Below, piece by piece: positions 16,403 to 26,276 of a stretch of 26,276 nt of DNA. Position numbers and translations under genes: made by a program. Source of the DNA: Zygnema cylindricum (Eukaryota; Streptophyta; Zygnematophyceae; Zygnematales; Zygnemataceae); contig JBBHKE010003125.1 of the NCBI GenBank assembly GCA_037447655.1, positions 1 through 26,276 of the forward strand. Direction: 5' to 3'. The number at the start of each line of letters is the position of its first letter. Within the stretch, counting starts at the first letter, position 1. Below the pieces are notes generated by a model. The model saw only the letters and a program-made list of their open reading frames with translations, was not told where the DNA came from and searched no databases.

Positions 16403-16474
16403 ATTATGTTCGAGGGAATAAAGTTCGCAGCGTTATCGAGTAGTTCATCCGATACGATGGTGCCTCACACAGAC
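16403..16474 (-). ncRNA. tRNA-like sequence, copy C (degenerate)
   Basis: On the - strand it starts GTCTGTGTGAGGCACCATCG and ends in a decayed T-arm-like CGAACTTTATTCCCTCG. It lies ~113 bases from copy D in the same orientation, so the two form an old tandem pair. Confidence 0.4.
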
Positions 16475-17726
16475 AGATATACATCTCAATCATTCACGTT
16501 AATCAACAACTTTATTAGATAGAATTTGTACTAATCACGGCTCAAAATACCCGACAGAATATTGGCTGTTCGATTTGAGCAAGCTGGCGTCTTGCGATTT
16601 CAGCAAGCAACATTTTTATGATTCGAGTCATAAGGAGAGCTGCAACACCCGAAGTGTATAAAAGTACGCTTGTTTTTTTCCCGGTAACATGGATTTTTTT
16701 TTTAGGATGGTTTCTTTTCACTAAGTTAATTCCAGAGTTCCAATACCCGTTGCTGTTTAAAAGTCGTCCAAATACAATTTTGATAATTTTATCGATATTA
16801 AGACTAGTTTATAAGAGTTTTGTATTTGAGAGTTCACAGTCAAATTTCATCCCAATTCATCGTAACAAAATATTTTGGAAAATTGGAATGTAGTCCATTT
16901 TTGGATCATTTTTGCTTGAGAATTAGCCAGTTTTTTTGCAAAATTGACCAAGTATTTAATGAAAAAAAAACTGTGCAAAATCAACGTTTGTTATTTTTTG
17001 CGGGTATAGGGTAAAATTGTAAAGCATTTCTCTTTAACGAGCAACACATAAATTCTTCACCAATTACTCGCAGTAATTCACCAACGGAAGAGCCAGATTT
17101 GTTCCATTTTTGGCACATTTTTTGTTCCTCTCCACGGTTAGAAGTTAAAACCATAGTTCAAAAGTAGGCGTTTTTATGGTAGGCCTTTGGTAGGTGCACA
17201 AAACTTGGCACAAAACTCGCGTAGAGTAGGCATACTGTATGTGTGTGCGTTGTGTACACTCTTGTACGAACGTACGAATCTGACGCGTGATCATAGTACA
17301 GCGCGCGCCGCCGGACGAAATTTTTAGCGAACTGACACGGCGTAGGATGACATTCCGCGGGAAAGAAAACCCGGATTTTTTTTTTTTTATCGTCCCATAA
17401 TGCTTTGTTGGTCAATTTGAGGCTTTATTTAGTGTGGCCTTAAAAATTGCAAACGCTAATATGAAAGATAATTCTATTGTAAGTTGTGTTATGGGCTTTT
17501 CATGTGATCTTCTTAGATCGCTAAATTGATCAACGACCGTCCGATCATCCAAATCTGACGGTTTAAATAAAAAAATACCTCATTTTCGTACAGAGACGTA
17601 CTGATTTTATTTTTATTTTTTTTAAATATGATTTCTGTCGCGCGTCAAGATTCTCCAAACATCTGGGCGACAACGTCGACCGTCCGATTACGTGTTTTCG
17701 AAGCAAACTGTCACGTCGTCCAGTGA
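16475..17726. other. AT-rich stretch with no recognised gene
   Basis: A 91-codon frame at 16618-16893 (+) is hydrophobic and AT-driven, with no motif I recognise. Around 17220-17300 there is a GTACGAACGTACGAATC and GCGCGCGCC patch. GACCGTCCGAT-type motifs occur at ~17538 and ~17682. Nothing else can be supported. Confidence 0.4.
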
Positions 17727-17966
17727 TTAATTACTCTCCTCAGGAGGAGAGTCATCAATCACCGGACGTGTAAAATGTTTAAGCGTTTGAAGGTGACGTA
17801 CGGGCCGCGCGACAATTCTAAGCACATATGGTTGCCTCTCTTGGACTTCCAGTAGCCAATAAAAAGTCTTTTTGTCTTTTAGTGGAAGCTGAAAGTCTAT
17901 GTTAAATGAGACCGCGTCGATATTCGACAGCTCTTTAGTGACGTGGCTTTCTACATCTACTGCCAC
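17727..17966 (-). CDS. Unrecognised 79-residue ORF
   Basis: The - strand frame has mixed, non-repetitive composition: MAVDVESHVTKELSNIDAVS, LPLKDKKTFYWLLEVQERQP, LRIVARPVRHLQTLKHF, and an acidic DDSPPEESN end. Codon use is varied, unlike the homopolymer-driven frames nearby. It could be a small gene, an exon relic or chance. The 3' end includes a small palindrome (ACTCTCCTC/GAGGAGAGT). No homologue is recognised. Confidence 0.25.
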   Translation of the reverse strand: MAVDVESHVTKELSNIDAVSFNIDFQLPLKDKKTFYWLLEVQERQPYVLRIVARPVRHLQTLKHFTRPVIDDSPPEESN

Positions 17967-18545
17967 GTGACGACATTCCGGAGCCCAGTACTAGTAATCA
18001 AATAAAATCAAATTCTGATTTTAGTACGGTAATCCACCATAACCGTCACACAATATTTGAATATTTGAAGTCCACTTTGGCTGACAAAAATCTGTGAGAG
18101 CCCGTCAAGAATATCGGGGTCCAATCGGGGGACCAATCAGCGCGTGATTGAGGAAATCATTAGGGTTTTGTTTCGTAAAGTCGTACACCGATAAAAGTTG
18201 TACTGACAAAAAGTACTTTCTTGTTTTTAAATTTTGAACCATAGTGTAGCTTGGACGTCCGGGTTTACTTTTTTAAAACGTGTGGTTGAGAGTTCCGGGT
18301 ATCAAGGAAAATGAGAAGCGACAAAACTCGAAGTACTTTGTGATTTTTTAGTACACACTAAATAGGATGGTCTGCGACAACATCGAATCTTACAAATCAC
18401 ATAAATCGCTAATTTAATATAAATAAGTTGATACTGCAGGAAACAAATAGTGTTGCCGTAAACACCACTCGTCGACGCCGTTATCTGACACTTTTTCTGT
18501 ACTTATGTACGAAATAATAAGCAGCTCTAGTACAAATCGATACAT
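17967..18545. other. AT-rich stretch with no recognised feature
   Basis: No gene or clear repeat seen; a local GGTCC...GGGACC inverted motif lies near 18120. Confidence 0.45.
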
Positions 18546-18547
18546 TA

Positions 18548-19052
18548 CACCGCGAATCGTAATTAGAGTAAAGAAATAATTAGAGTAAAAAACGAAAAAA
18601 ATAGTTAGAGTTATCCACTCTATTTTGGGTAATCGACCCTTTGAAAAAAAAAATACTATAATTTATCAATATCTCTCTGATTTGGGCGTAAATTTGGGCG
18701 CTGAATATACCTACTGTAAATTAGGAATACGAACAGAGTCTGACAAAGCATACAGTTTCACGTCATTATGACGTTTGCACTACGTGGTTTGTTAAAACGC
18801 AGTTACATAATAAAGGTCTGTATTAAATCCTTTTTTTGTACTTTTTTACTTACTAAAGTACAATTTTGCACGGTCAAAGACCCGACCGTTTGCCACACTA
18901 TATAAAACGACACAGAGTAATTAACGCTCATTCAAAAAGTACCTTGAATAATATAAATAATGGTTTGGAATAATGTACTATATTTATGGTGATAGAGTCA
19001 AAATTTGAGGTGACGAAAATAATGTACATAACTCTAATTACGATTCGAGGTG
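18548..19052. mobile_element. TA-flanked MITE, family T, copy 1 (505 bp)
   Basis: The left terminus is CACCGCGAATCGTAATTAG then AGT; the right terminus is its reverse complement with one mismatch (CACCTCG...). TA occurs immediately outside both ends (18546-18547 and 19053-19054), as expected for a Tc1/mariner-type duplication. No transposase frame is inside, so it is non-autonomous. Two more members lie at 19576-20108 and 25641-26178. Confidence 0.87.
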
Positions 19053-19054
19053 TA

Positions 19055-19480
19055 GTGTTGTATATCGACAAAATATTTATAGCGATAACACCGATACCGA
19101 TAATTATCGGTTATCAAACGGTCAAGGTTCCCAATATATCGCTCCAAGATCAACAAATTCTTAATTGGGGATAACTGGAAAAAACATAGTACGCTATGCA
19201 ATAGTACTTTATAATATACTGTATTATATTTTTTAGTGTAAATAGAGTGGTATGCCACATGTAACAATTTGTTCCGTACTCAGTGTAACGGATAACAGCG
19301 TTTTATTACGATGGAATAAACTGTGCAATTCTACGACACAAACCGTATTATTATTGACGATAGCTATCAGTATCGAAGTTATCGTGATAAAAAACCGATA
19401 TTATCGGTTTTTATTGACGATAACACCTTATTGGTGTCGAAAAAATTGTGCCAATACGTGGATTATCGGCAAACCAAGCA
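19055..19480. repeat. CGATA-rich segment with palindromes
   Basis: CCGATAATTATCGG (near 19097) is a perfect 14-base palindrome. AAAACCGATATTATCGGTTTT (one base removed here: AAAACCGATA, T, TATCGGTTTT) near 19392 has 10-base arms around one base. GATAACACC and CGATA motifs recur. It resembles the subterminal regions of the hAT element at 23.8 kb, but no terminal repeats or target duplication were found. Confidence 0.45.
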
Positions 19481-19575
19481 GAAGTAAATATCAATTAAAA
19501 TTTACAACTACAACTTAATAGAAAACAAAATAAAACACATTTCGACGTCACTTGAAATAACTCTCTATCTCCCTA

Positions 19576-20108
19576 CATCGTGAATCGCTATTATTAGCGT
19601 TAATAACGCTAAATAGGCGCCCCAACTTTTGAGCGTCAAACCTAAAATAGGAGTTATAACTATATTTTTTTGATGTTAATATAAGTACTGGTTAATTAGC
19701 GTTAATTACTTTTACTTTGACCGTTCTTAAATAGTGTAATGTGCAAAACATGTCAGTCCGTACTAAAACACTCATTGTTTTTGTTTTTTACAGAGGCATA
19801 TAATAAGCGTCAGATAAATGCGTCGACACGAGAAATAGAGTGCGTCGCCACGTAAAAGCGCACTCAGATTTATTTCCTAGTCATAAAGAAGAGAGAAAAT
19901 AACGAAAACTTGTTCTCACATGTTCAAGCATCGAACATGTGACTGATTATCGCGGCTAAAACATGGAAATGTGTATCCAAATTAGTGTTATATGTACAAG
20001 TTAACGCTTATTTTCATTGGCATTAGGCTTTGAACCTATAATATAATAATTATCACTAATTGTTTATTTACTTTATTTTTGTTTTAACTTTAGTAGCGAT
20101 TCACGGTG
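19576..20108. mobile_element. TA-flanked MITE, family T, copy 2 (533 bp)
   Basis: The left end is CATCGTGAATCGCTA and the right end reads, on the opposite strand, CACCGTGAATCGCTA: 14 of 15 match. TA lies outside both ends (19574-19575 and 20109-20110). The interior includes a TTAGCGTTAATAACGCTAA palindrome near the left end. Same terminal consensus and size class as copies 1 and 3. Confidence 0.82.
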
Positions 20109-20110
20109 TA

Positions 20111-20848
20111 CTCTATTTTCCGTATGTATTCATATATATTGCGTACTATTTTCCGTACACAAAGAATATAAGAATTTTAGGAAAATTTAAAAAACTAATA
20201 AAATTAACTTATTTTCGTAAAAAAGTCAAAATCCGTACGTTCAATACCTCTATGCCTTTCCCTTATATTTAAGTTCTTAAACCTTTAATTTTTGTACATT
20301 TAAGTACGGTGTCCTTATATTTTTTTACTTTTTAGGGTTATCTAAGGGGGGGATTTTAGGGTTTTATGGTACATTCTGGTATATATCGTACAATTTCGTA
20401 TGTTTCTGTACAACCGCCTTACATTTTCCATACTTTAGGGTTTTGGCGGTACATTAATTATAATATCGTACATTTTTGTATGTATGCAGTACGTTTTAGG
20501 ATTTTTTAAAGATTTTATAGGGTTAGGGGGACATTTTTTCGTAGATTTTTCTACATCGTACAGCAAAAACTAAACGGAATTTACTAAAAGTACGAAAGTA
20601 ACGAATACTATGTAAAAATCAGAGAAAAATCCAAATCCGTGCGAACTAGACATCCATGGTTAATAGACGCACAACGAGACATCAAAGAATATCCCACGGT
20701 ATATACTTTCTCGTGGAATTTGGTGGATTTGCATCCACCCTGTATGAATGTATATCTCCCATACGACGTGTGGGGACTGGGTGGTTATCGCTTGTTCTTT
20801 TGTGGAACATATTTTAATTTTCAAAGTGGACCAATTTTAAACGTCAGT
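20111..20848. other. GTAC-rich AT-rich spacer; no convincing gene
   Basis: From 20290 to 20600 GTAC occurs about ten times, alternating with TTTTAGGG-like T-rich motifs. A 70-codon + frame at 20639-20851 (MRTRHPWLIDAQ ... LPYDVWGLGGYRLFF) has unusually protein-like composition but no recognised family and runs into the terminus of the next element, so it is not called as a gene. Confidence 0.4.
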
Positions 20849-21790
20849 TAGGGCACTTTCCCATGTGCTAAAGTTACATTTATTTTCTTTCGTTTTCTTT
20901 TATAACTTGGAAAAAAATGAAAAAATCTGCAGCCGTACCAAAAACTTCAAACTTCCACCGTACAAGTTGCGTTCCATTAAAACTTTAGCAATACCGCAGT
21001 TTGTCGTCTATCGCGGTGCAGTTTATTGTTTAGCGAGTTTCGACCCACTTTCGCGTCCTTAGAGATCATTGTCAAACTTTAATAAATTCACCTCGCGAGG
21101 TGATTTTAAATAAAGTTCCACAACGTGGGCGAATATGCATATCGGAGGTTTTTGACAAAATTTTCCTCAAAAAAAATATCCAGCGCATGTTTACAGCCTG
21201 TACGTACTTTTTTCCGTGCACCTTTTTCCGTACAGAGGCAGTGGAGGGGTCTCGACCAACGGACGCCATCTCGCAAAAGCGAAGTCCGTGAAAGCGCCTC
21301 TCTCTCTCTCCCTCTTCCACTAACGCGTATATCTCACAATTATTGCAATGAAAAAATGCAAGAAAGGAATCAAATGAAGATCTCCAAAAAATGTTTCTTT
21401 TGGTTGTCTTTTTGTTTATTTTGATGGCAAGTACAGTGAGAATGGACGATAACACAAAATCAGAAAACCGTGGCGGAATGTTTTAGATTCAGTGACGTTG
21501 ACGCTATCATAAGTGAGCGTGGCGTCAATATGTCACAAACCCTAAACATCTACAATGTCACAAGTAGATAGACGTCTACAAACGTCGCTATTTTGTAAAC
21601 GTCAACAATTGTCGCGAGTTTTGTAGTCGTCTACAAACCGTCACAAATTTCACCCACGTCTACATCCGATCACGATCTAAAGTAATGATTTGATTTTTTT
21701 ACATACGAATGCTCTGAAAGTAGTATTGAGAATCTTCGCTAAAAACAAAGTTACAAGGCTAAAGTTTCGGTTACATGGGAAAGTGCCTTT
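20849..21790 (+). mobile_element. ~940-bp inverted-repeat element, family E, copy 1
   Basis: The ends are TAGGGCACTTTCCCATGT and, on the opposite strand, AAAGGCACTTTCCCATGT, giving a 15-base perfect core, GGCACTTTCCCATGT. Inside are TCACCTCGCGAGGTGA (16-base palindrome, ~240 bases from the left end) and, towards the right end, repeated CGTCTACAAACGTC-type motifs. A homologous copy lies in reverse orientation at 21976-22910, sharing these landmarks at similar distances. No transposase frame and no clear target duplication. Confidence 0.78.
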
Positions 21791-21796
21791 ATGTTT

Positions 21797-21916
<120 letters not shown>

Positions 21917-21975
21917 GGTCAAGGTTTAGGCATTTAAGATTGTAGATTCTTGCCAGCTCTAAGTTAAACATGTTT

Positions 21976-22910
21976 TAGGGTACGTCCCCATGTATTCGAT
22001 ACTTTAAAAAAGTATTTTGGACTGTATTGAAGTGTTCCGTACTACTTTGAAAAGCGTCCCAATGTACGAAAATGAAATCAGAACTTTGGAATGTGATTGG
22101 TGTAGATGTGGGTACAACTTCGTGACGCATTAAGACGACTACCAATTCGACAATGAGTGACACCAACAAGAACAACAACACTTGTAGACGTAAGGATTTT
22201 GCGACATTGTGACGCCATGCTCACTTGTGACAACGTCGACGTCACATATTCAAAAAACTTCCATGGCTATCCGATTTTGTTTTTTCGACTTTTCTCACTC
22301 AACTTGGCATAAAAATATACACGAAGGTAATCAAAAGAATTATTTTTCAAATATCTTTCATTTCATACTTGTGTTGTCGTGCCTCATTCTAAAATCTGAG
22401 AGACAAAGGCGATAGTGTAAGAGGGAGAAGGGAGAGGCGACGACAATGCAAAATTTTGCAAATGACCCATGAATGAAAGTGGAGGTCCGAGACTCTTGCA
22501 GATTTTTTTCCGTACATGCTCGTCTTTTTTGTGCATAGACGTGACGGGCAAGGAAAAAAATAGCGAGTGCTCTCCCTCGTCCTAAAATTTTCCACGCGTG
22601 TGGCACGTGCGTGGGCCGTTTTTCATTCGTTGATTAGGTGATACTTTCCATAAAATCCACTCGCGAGGTGATTTTTGATGAAGTGTTTTGAAGCGCTGGA
22701 TTTTCTTGCCCGGGGGTCGAAAAAAAGAAAACGCCAAAATTCTTTAACATGACGACAAACAGGAGTACATTCAAAGCATCGACTTGACGTTTGCTGTTCT
22801 TTTAAAGAGATGATTTTTTTGTACTGCTAAAGTTTCTCTCGTACGAAGCTGCGCTTTGGGTGAAAACGACAGAATAATGTCGATACTTTAATACATGGGA
22901 GCGTACCCTT
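21976..22910 (-). mobile_element. ~935-bp inverted-repeat element, family E, copy 2 (reverse orientation)
   Basis: The ends are TAGGGTACGTCCCCATGTAT and, on the opposite strand, AAGGGTACGCTCCCATGTAT. Read on the - strand, the interior follows copy 1. CACCTCGCGAG lies ~240 bases from the end. A GTACGGAAA ... GAGTCTCGGACCTCC stretch corresponds to GTACAGAGG ... GGGGTCTCGACC. Near the other end, GTGACGTCGACG ... GTGAGCATGGCGTC corresponds to GTGACGTTGACG ... GTGAGCGTGGCGTC. It is more diverged at the termini than in these blocks. Confidence 0.76.
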
Positions 22911-22994
22911 ACTTCAAAAAATAAAAAACGGTAGGAAACGTTACGGAATCGTACGTCATCTACTAAACGACCTCAATGTTTCGTTAACACCAGT

Positions 22995-23030
22995 TGCGAT
23001 ACATGGTGTACCATATCATAGTATCGCAAA
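22995..23030. other. Small hairpin TTGCGATAC...GTATCGCAA
   Basis: Perfect nine-base arms around an 18-base loop that itself contains ATGGT/ACCAT. No adjacent gene; likely a repeat relic. Confidence 0.65.
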
Positions 23031-23745
23031 CGTCGTATGTTGCAAAATGGCAAAATGTCAACTTTAAATGAAACAATGTCAACTTACATTAGTCACGATT
23101 TTGACAAAGGTGGTCACGCTCATTTTGGCGTTAATGGAGGTCAACCGTCAATCGTAAGAAAAACGTCGAGTCAACCTAATTTACAAGTTTTAATCCATGT
23201 AAGTTCGCCAGGGTGGTTATTATAATATATTGTGAATTTTTATTAGTGTTAAAAAAATATGAATACACATTATTTTACGTTCAATTACATATAGCGAACA
23301 AGTACATTATTAAAGTGTTGTGTATGTAGAGCCTTTTGCGAATGTTCGAGTGTTTTTTTTTTACCTACATATAATCGAGATAAAGTTTCGTTATAACGAG
23401 AAGGATTTGTATCACAATGAAATTGCGATATACCTATTATTGTTGTATTTTGCAAGTTGGGTTGCCAATATTTTTCTAAAAGCTTACGTATATTTTTCCA
23501 CATGTTTTTCCATCATTTTTTTCTCGGGGACCCCCACCTCCCACTTAACATATGGGGATAAATTTTTGCTAGTCTAAGAGCAATATACGGGCCCTCAAAC
23601 TGTTTAATATATAGGAAATTGAGTTTATCACGATAAAAATTGTTAAGATACACAACACTACCAACAAACCATTTACAGAAATGAGTAGACACAACACTAA
23701 TTTGGATACACATTCCCGAAGTGTAACAGCTAATTCATGTAGTTA
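23031..23745. other. AT-rich stretch with no recognised gene
   Basis: Short frames on both strands but none with recognisable content; no repeats resolved. Confidence 0.45.
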
Positions 23746-23753
23746 GCGTTTAC

Positions 23754-24539
23754 TAGTGTTACGTATTGAGGACCATTTGTCGATATTCGATATGTATCGA
23801 ATTTCAGGTTACCGATAATCGATACATCGCTTCGATATATCGGAAAGTTAAATATTGTGATATATCGTATCGCCGATATATCGAGGCACTTTTTTGAAAA
23901 AAAAAAAAATAATTCTTGCTACTGCAGCTAGTACTACTTCTGCCGTACTAATGCTACTGCAGCTGGTAGTTGTAGCTTCTGCTACTCCAAATTAATAAAA
24001 TTAATAATAAATATTCACATTTTTGTATACTTCAAAAAACAAACCTTAAAAATAAGAATAAATATTCACATTTTCTACACTTCAAAATGTAAACCCTAAA
24101 AATAATAATAAGAATTTACATTTTGTACACTTCAAAAAATAATTATAAATAATAATAATAAGTCTACAAATTTTTTTTTAGATCATATTGTGAATAAATT
24201 AGTGTGTACTTTTCGTATGCGAAGTTCTCTACGTACTAAATAAGTTATTATATGCATTACAAAATTAGTATTTTTTTGTCAGTTACATTTTGCGGCGTCT
24301 ACCTTTTAAGTCACGGAACGAAAATCACGTTGTACGTGGCGTATCAGACAATTTGTTTTTTTCGCTAAAATAACATATTATATAAAATATTAAATTTAAA
24401 AAATACCATATATTGCGATATGTATTACGATGATTTATGTTGGTCGCGGTACGATACATCGAGGAGTTTGCTGGATCGATATTCGATATATCGAATATCG
24501 ATATTATCGCGATATGAATTTACCCGATACCCAACATTA
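23754..24539. mobile_element. hAT-type non-autonomous transposon, 786 bp
   Basis: An exact 8-bp duplication, GCGTTTAC, occurs at 23746-23753 and 24540-24547. The termini are TAGTGTTACGTATTGAGG and, on the opposite strand, TAATGTTGGGTATCGGG; both start T-A-R-T-G, which fits the hAT YARNG rule. Subterminal regions on both sides are packed with CGATATATCG and TATCGATA motifs, typical transposase-binding-like palindromes. The interior has no transposase frame. Internal repeats and a CTA/CTG-rich patch are described separately. Confidence 0.86.
23915..24150. repeat. Internal repeats of the hAT-type element
   Basis: First comes an imperfect trinucleotide-like patch (TGCTACTGCAGCT, CTTCTGC, ~23919-23990). 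Then there are three ~52-base copies of AATATTCACATTTT ... ACACTTCAAAA ... ACCCTAAAAATAA starting near 24007, 24058 and 24111. Confidence 0.82.
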
Positions 24540-24607
24540 GCGTTTACACATATGAGAACAGGTTCGTGAGTTGTCGTTAGCGCTGATTAATAAAAAAATT
24601 GGAGTAG

Positions 24608-25009
24608 TTGGATTGCGTTGGATTGTATGATACAGATTGGACAGTGACTTGCAAACAAAGAAGTACACTTCTGGTTTTACTTTTTATTTGTGGAAAAATG
24701 TCCAAATTGTGTGAGACGACTAAAGAGGTTATTACTAAGTCTTTGTCTACAGATAGTGATTTCACATGGGATTCTAAAAGTCAATTGGAATTGACTAAAA
24801 TACTTGGTTTGGTACGAGCAAAAATCAAAAGGAATTCTAAAAAATTTGCGAAGAAGTTTTTATATTTGAAGATTAGGTGCTTCTTTGCCTTAAAACGGCT
24901 CGTTCGATCATTTGGGGTTGGGTTCGAAAATGGGAAACGCCGAAATAAATTGCATCCTAAGCTTCAAGATGACTTTAATTGTACTATAATTTTTAAAATT
25001 AATTTCTAA
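24608..25009 (+). CDS. Unrecognised 133-residue Lys/Arg-rich ORF
   Basis: The frame begins 61 bases after the hAT element's target duplication. A second Met at about residue 31 ([14 protein letters not shown]) gives a ~103-residue version. The C-terminal half is strongly basic ([38 protein letters not shown]). No family is recognised. The composition is consistent with a DNA-binding or transposon-derived fragment but equally with a chance frame in AT-rich DNA. Confidence 0.22.
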   Translation: MDCVGLYDTDWTVTCKQRSTLLVLLFICGKMSKLCETTKEVITKSLSTDSDFTWDSKSQLELTKILGLVRAKIKRNSKKFAKKFLYLKIRCFFALKRLVRSFGVGFENGKRRNKLHPKLQDDFNCTIIFKINF

Positions 25010-25069
25010 AATAAAGATTTGGTTGATACACCATTCAATTTCTGTTGAAAAACGGAAGAAAAATGCCTT

Positions 25070-25125
25070 TACTTCAACACATGGGCACATACCCTAAAAT
25101 GTTTAGGACCTTAGAGTCCTTTACA
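25070..25125. repeat. Solitary terminus related to element family E
   Basis: On the opposite strand this reads CTCTAAGGTCCTAAACATTT then AGGGTATGTGCCCATGTGTT. It resembles the left end of family E copy 2, including ~20 bases outside its terminal repeat (CTCTAAGTTAAACATG, TTTTAGGGTACG). No partner end was found at the expected distance. Confidence 0.55.
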
Positions 25126-25179
25126 ACTTTTCACTCCAACTTGTGAGTTCTAAATCGCTATCATAGAATCATATATGAA

Positions 25180-25241
25180 ACACTTGCGACGTTTTGGTAA
25201 GATATCATAGAATCCACATTTTACCAAAACGTCAAAAGTGT
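25180..25241. other. 62-base foldback hairpin
   Basis: GACGTTTTGGTAA and TTACCAAAACGTC are perfect 13-base arms, extended outward by ACACTT/AAGTGT with two intervening mismatched bases, around a ~20-base loop. The sequence TATCATAGAATC occurs both before the hairpin and in its loop. Confidence 0.8.
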
Positions 25242-25640
25242 GGCACACCACAAAACGTTAAAACGTCAAATTTAACTATCGTCGACCGTGACATGGCCGT
25301 ACGATTCAACGAAACCAGTAGCGTGATGGTCAATTTTTTTTGATCAATAAAAAAAAAAACCTTAAATTTACAACTCTAACTACAAGTTTTGTGCCGTTGA
25401 GCTTTTTTATTTTTGCTCTATCTTCTCTCTTTATCACTAGGAACTAAAAAAAGAAAGAAGAAGGCAATTGTTGGATTGCATCGGTCGAATCGGCCTAAAT
25501 GAAAAATCGGATGCGAGACCGATTTCTTTTTTAGCGTAGATTGTCGTTTCGCGTCCGTCCCCTTTTGTACGGATCCCTTAATTAATTGTACGGTAGGTTT
25601 GGTACTTTGTAGTTTTTTTGTCTTTCATGTCTGCGATATA

Positions 25641-26178
25641 CACCGCGCATCGTTATTAGTGTCAAAGTTTAAATAGTGTGTAAGAAAATATACCGTCATT
25701 GACGCTAATTAAGAATTTGAAAATTAAAAAAAAAAAGGTTTATTCTAATTTCAGTGTTAACGCTAATTTGGAACAACAAAAATGGAAAATTTTCTGTACG
25801 ATTATATACATTATTATATGTATCCGTACATAATATAAAAAATCGTACACCGTAGTGAAATTTAAATATCCGTACATGTCAGACTTATTTACGTGTCAGA
25901 CCAATCCCGCTTTTTTAGCGCACGTTCCTATGCGAACGCGTCCGATTTAATTCATTTTTTTGTAAAATTTTCAACAAAAAGGTACATTTATGTACGGTCT
26001 GACATCGACCGTACACCACACTATTTACATATTAATGTACTTTCGTTCTGTACGCTAATTTGTACGGAACCTCAATTAACGTCAAGGAAAAATTAAAATC
26101 ACGTATACTATTTTTGGAAAAAAATCAAAATTTTAAGAACCCAAATTAGTGACCTTGACACTAATAACGATGCGCGGT
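25641..26178. mobile_element. TA-flanked MITE, family T, copy 3 (538 bp)
   Basis: The terminal inverted repeats are perfect over 25 bases, beginning CACCGCGCATCGTTATTAGT. TA lies outside both ends (25639-25640 and 26179-26180). The interior is GTAC-rich with CCGTACA and TGTACGG motifs and has no transposase. Perfect termini make it the youngest of the three copies here. Confidence 0.9.
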
Positions 26179-26180
26179 GT

Positions 26181-26276
26181 AGTGATTTCCAGGCGGCACA
26201 GTTTAACACGTGTCGATTCCCCATTAGCCCCTTCCGCGCTCCCTCTGCCCACTCCCTCTACCCCCTCGTTCACTCC
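26181..26276. other. Pyrimidine-rich window end
   Basis: The last ~60 bases are C/T-rich (CCCCTTCCGCGCTCCCTC). No feature recognised. Confidence 0.5.

Noticed and set aside
16618-16893. 91-codon hydrophobic ORF as a membrane protein
   Set aside because: Composition follows the AT-rich DNA; no motif, no context, no homologous pattern recognised.
17159-17415. 85-codon - strand frame containing THTHTVCLLY
   Set aside because: Overlaps CA/GT-rich and GTACGAAC repeat-like sequence; no domain evidence.
19055-19480. Second hAT element
   Set aside because: CGATA palindromes are present at both sides, but I could not find matching termini or an 8-bp duplication.
20639-20851. 70-codon ORF with WGLGGYRLFF
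   Set aside because: Protein-like appearance but short, runs into a transposon terminus, and no family is recognised; too weak to call.

Overview
The window is a repeat-rich, AT-rich nuclear segment of a streptophyte (a green plant lineage organism, possibly a charophyte alga or seed-free plant). The only clearly functional gene is the 3' half of a plant RLK/Pelle-type receptor-like kinase with four visible exons and GT-AG introns. The lineage call is inference from that kinase and from a non-LTR retroelement whose protein pattern I associate from memory with seed-free plants and streptophyte algae; I cannot name a species. No prokaryotic features, CRISPR arrays or rRNA genes were seen.

Region 1 (1-5.9 kb): a (TC)n tract, then kinase exons at about 979-1130, 1889-2037, 3789-3897 and 4987-5295. 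They encode the catalytic loop (HRDIKSDN), DFG, the [11 protein letters not shown] activation segment and subdomains IX-XI. The introns are remarkable. The exon 2 donor sequence is repeated about seven times downstream of the true donor. The start of exon 3, with its acceptor, is repeated three or four times upstream of the true acceptor. The start of exon 4 is also repeated upstream. Almost every decoy would produce an early stop or a frameshift. One decoy exon is interrupted by a 495-bp insert flanked by an 8-bp duplication. A long polypurine tract follows the stop codon directly.

Region 2 (6.0-9.5 kb): two dead pieces of one non-LTR retroelement family on the + strand. One is a C-terminal fragment (6.0-6.5 kb). 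The other is a longer reverse-transcriptase copy (7.56-9.49 kb) with several frameshifts, an internal deletion, a 21-bp triplication and a damaged catalytic motif. GA microsatellites and an 81-bp perfect duplication lie between them.

Region 3 (9.5-16.5 kb): two blocks of a 541-bp satellite-like repeat (9.70-11.68 and 14.19-15.59 kb). About 0.88 kb of the second block matches the first except for two homopolymer indels. Between and around the blocks are three foldback hairpins, a ~169-bp T-rich tandem repeat, four related tRNA-like sequences on the - strand, and a - strand remnant whose Cys/His pattern resembles the C-terminal finger of piggyBac transposases.

Region 4 (16.5-26.3 kb): almost no plausible coding, but a graveyard of short non-autonomous DNA transposons. 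There are three members of one ~505-538 bp family with TA target duplications, two inverted copies of a ~940-bp family on either side of an (AT)57 tract, and a 786-bp hAT-type element with an exact 8-bp duplication. GTAC is conspicuously frequent here. Apart from the kinase, nothing looks like interacting genes; the window mainly documents repeat turnover and tandem duplication around splice sites.
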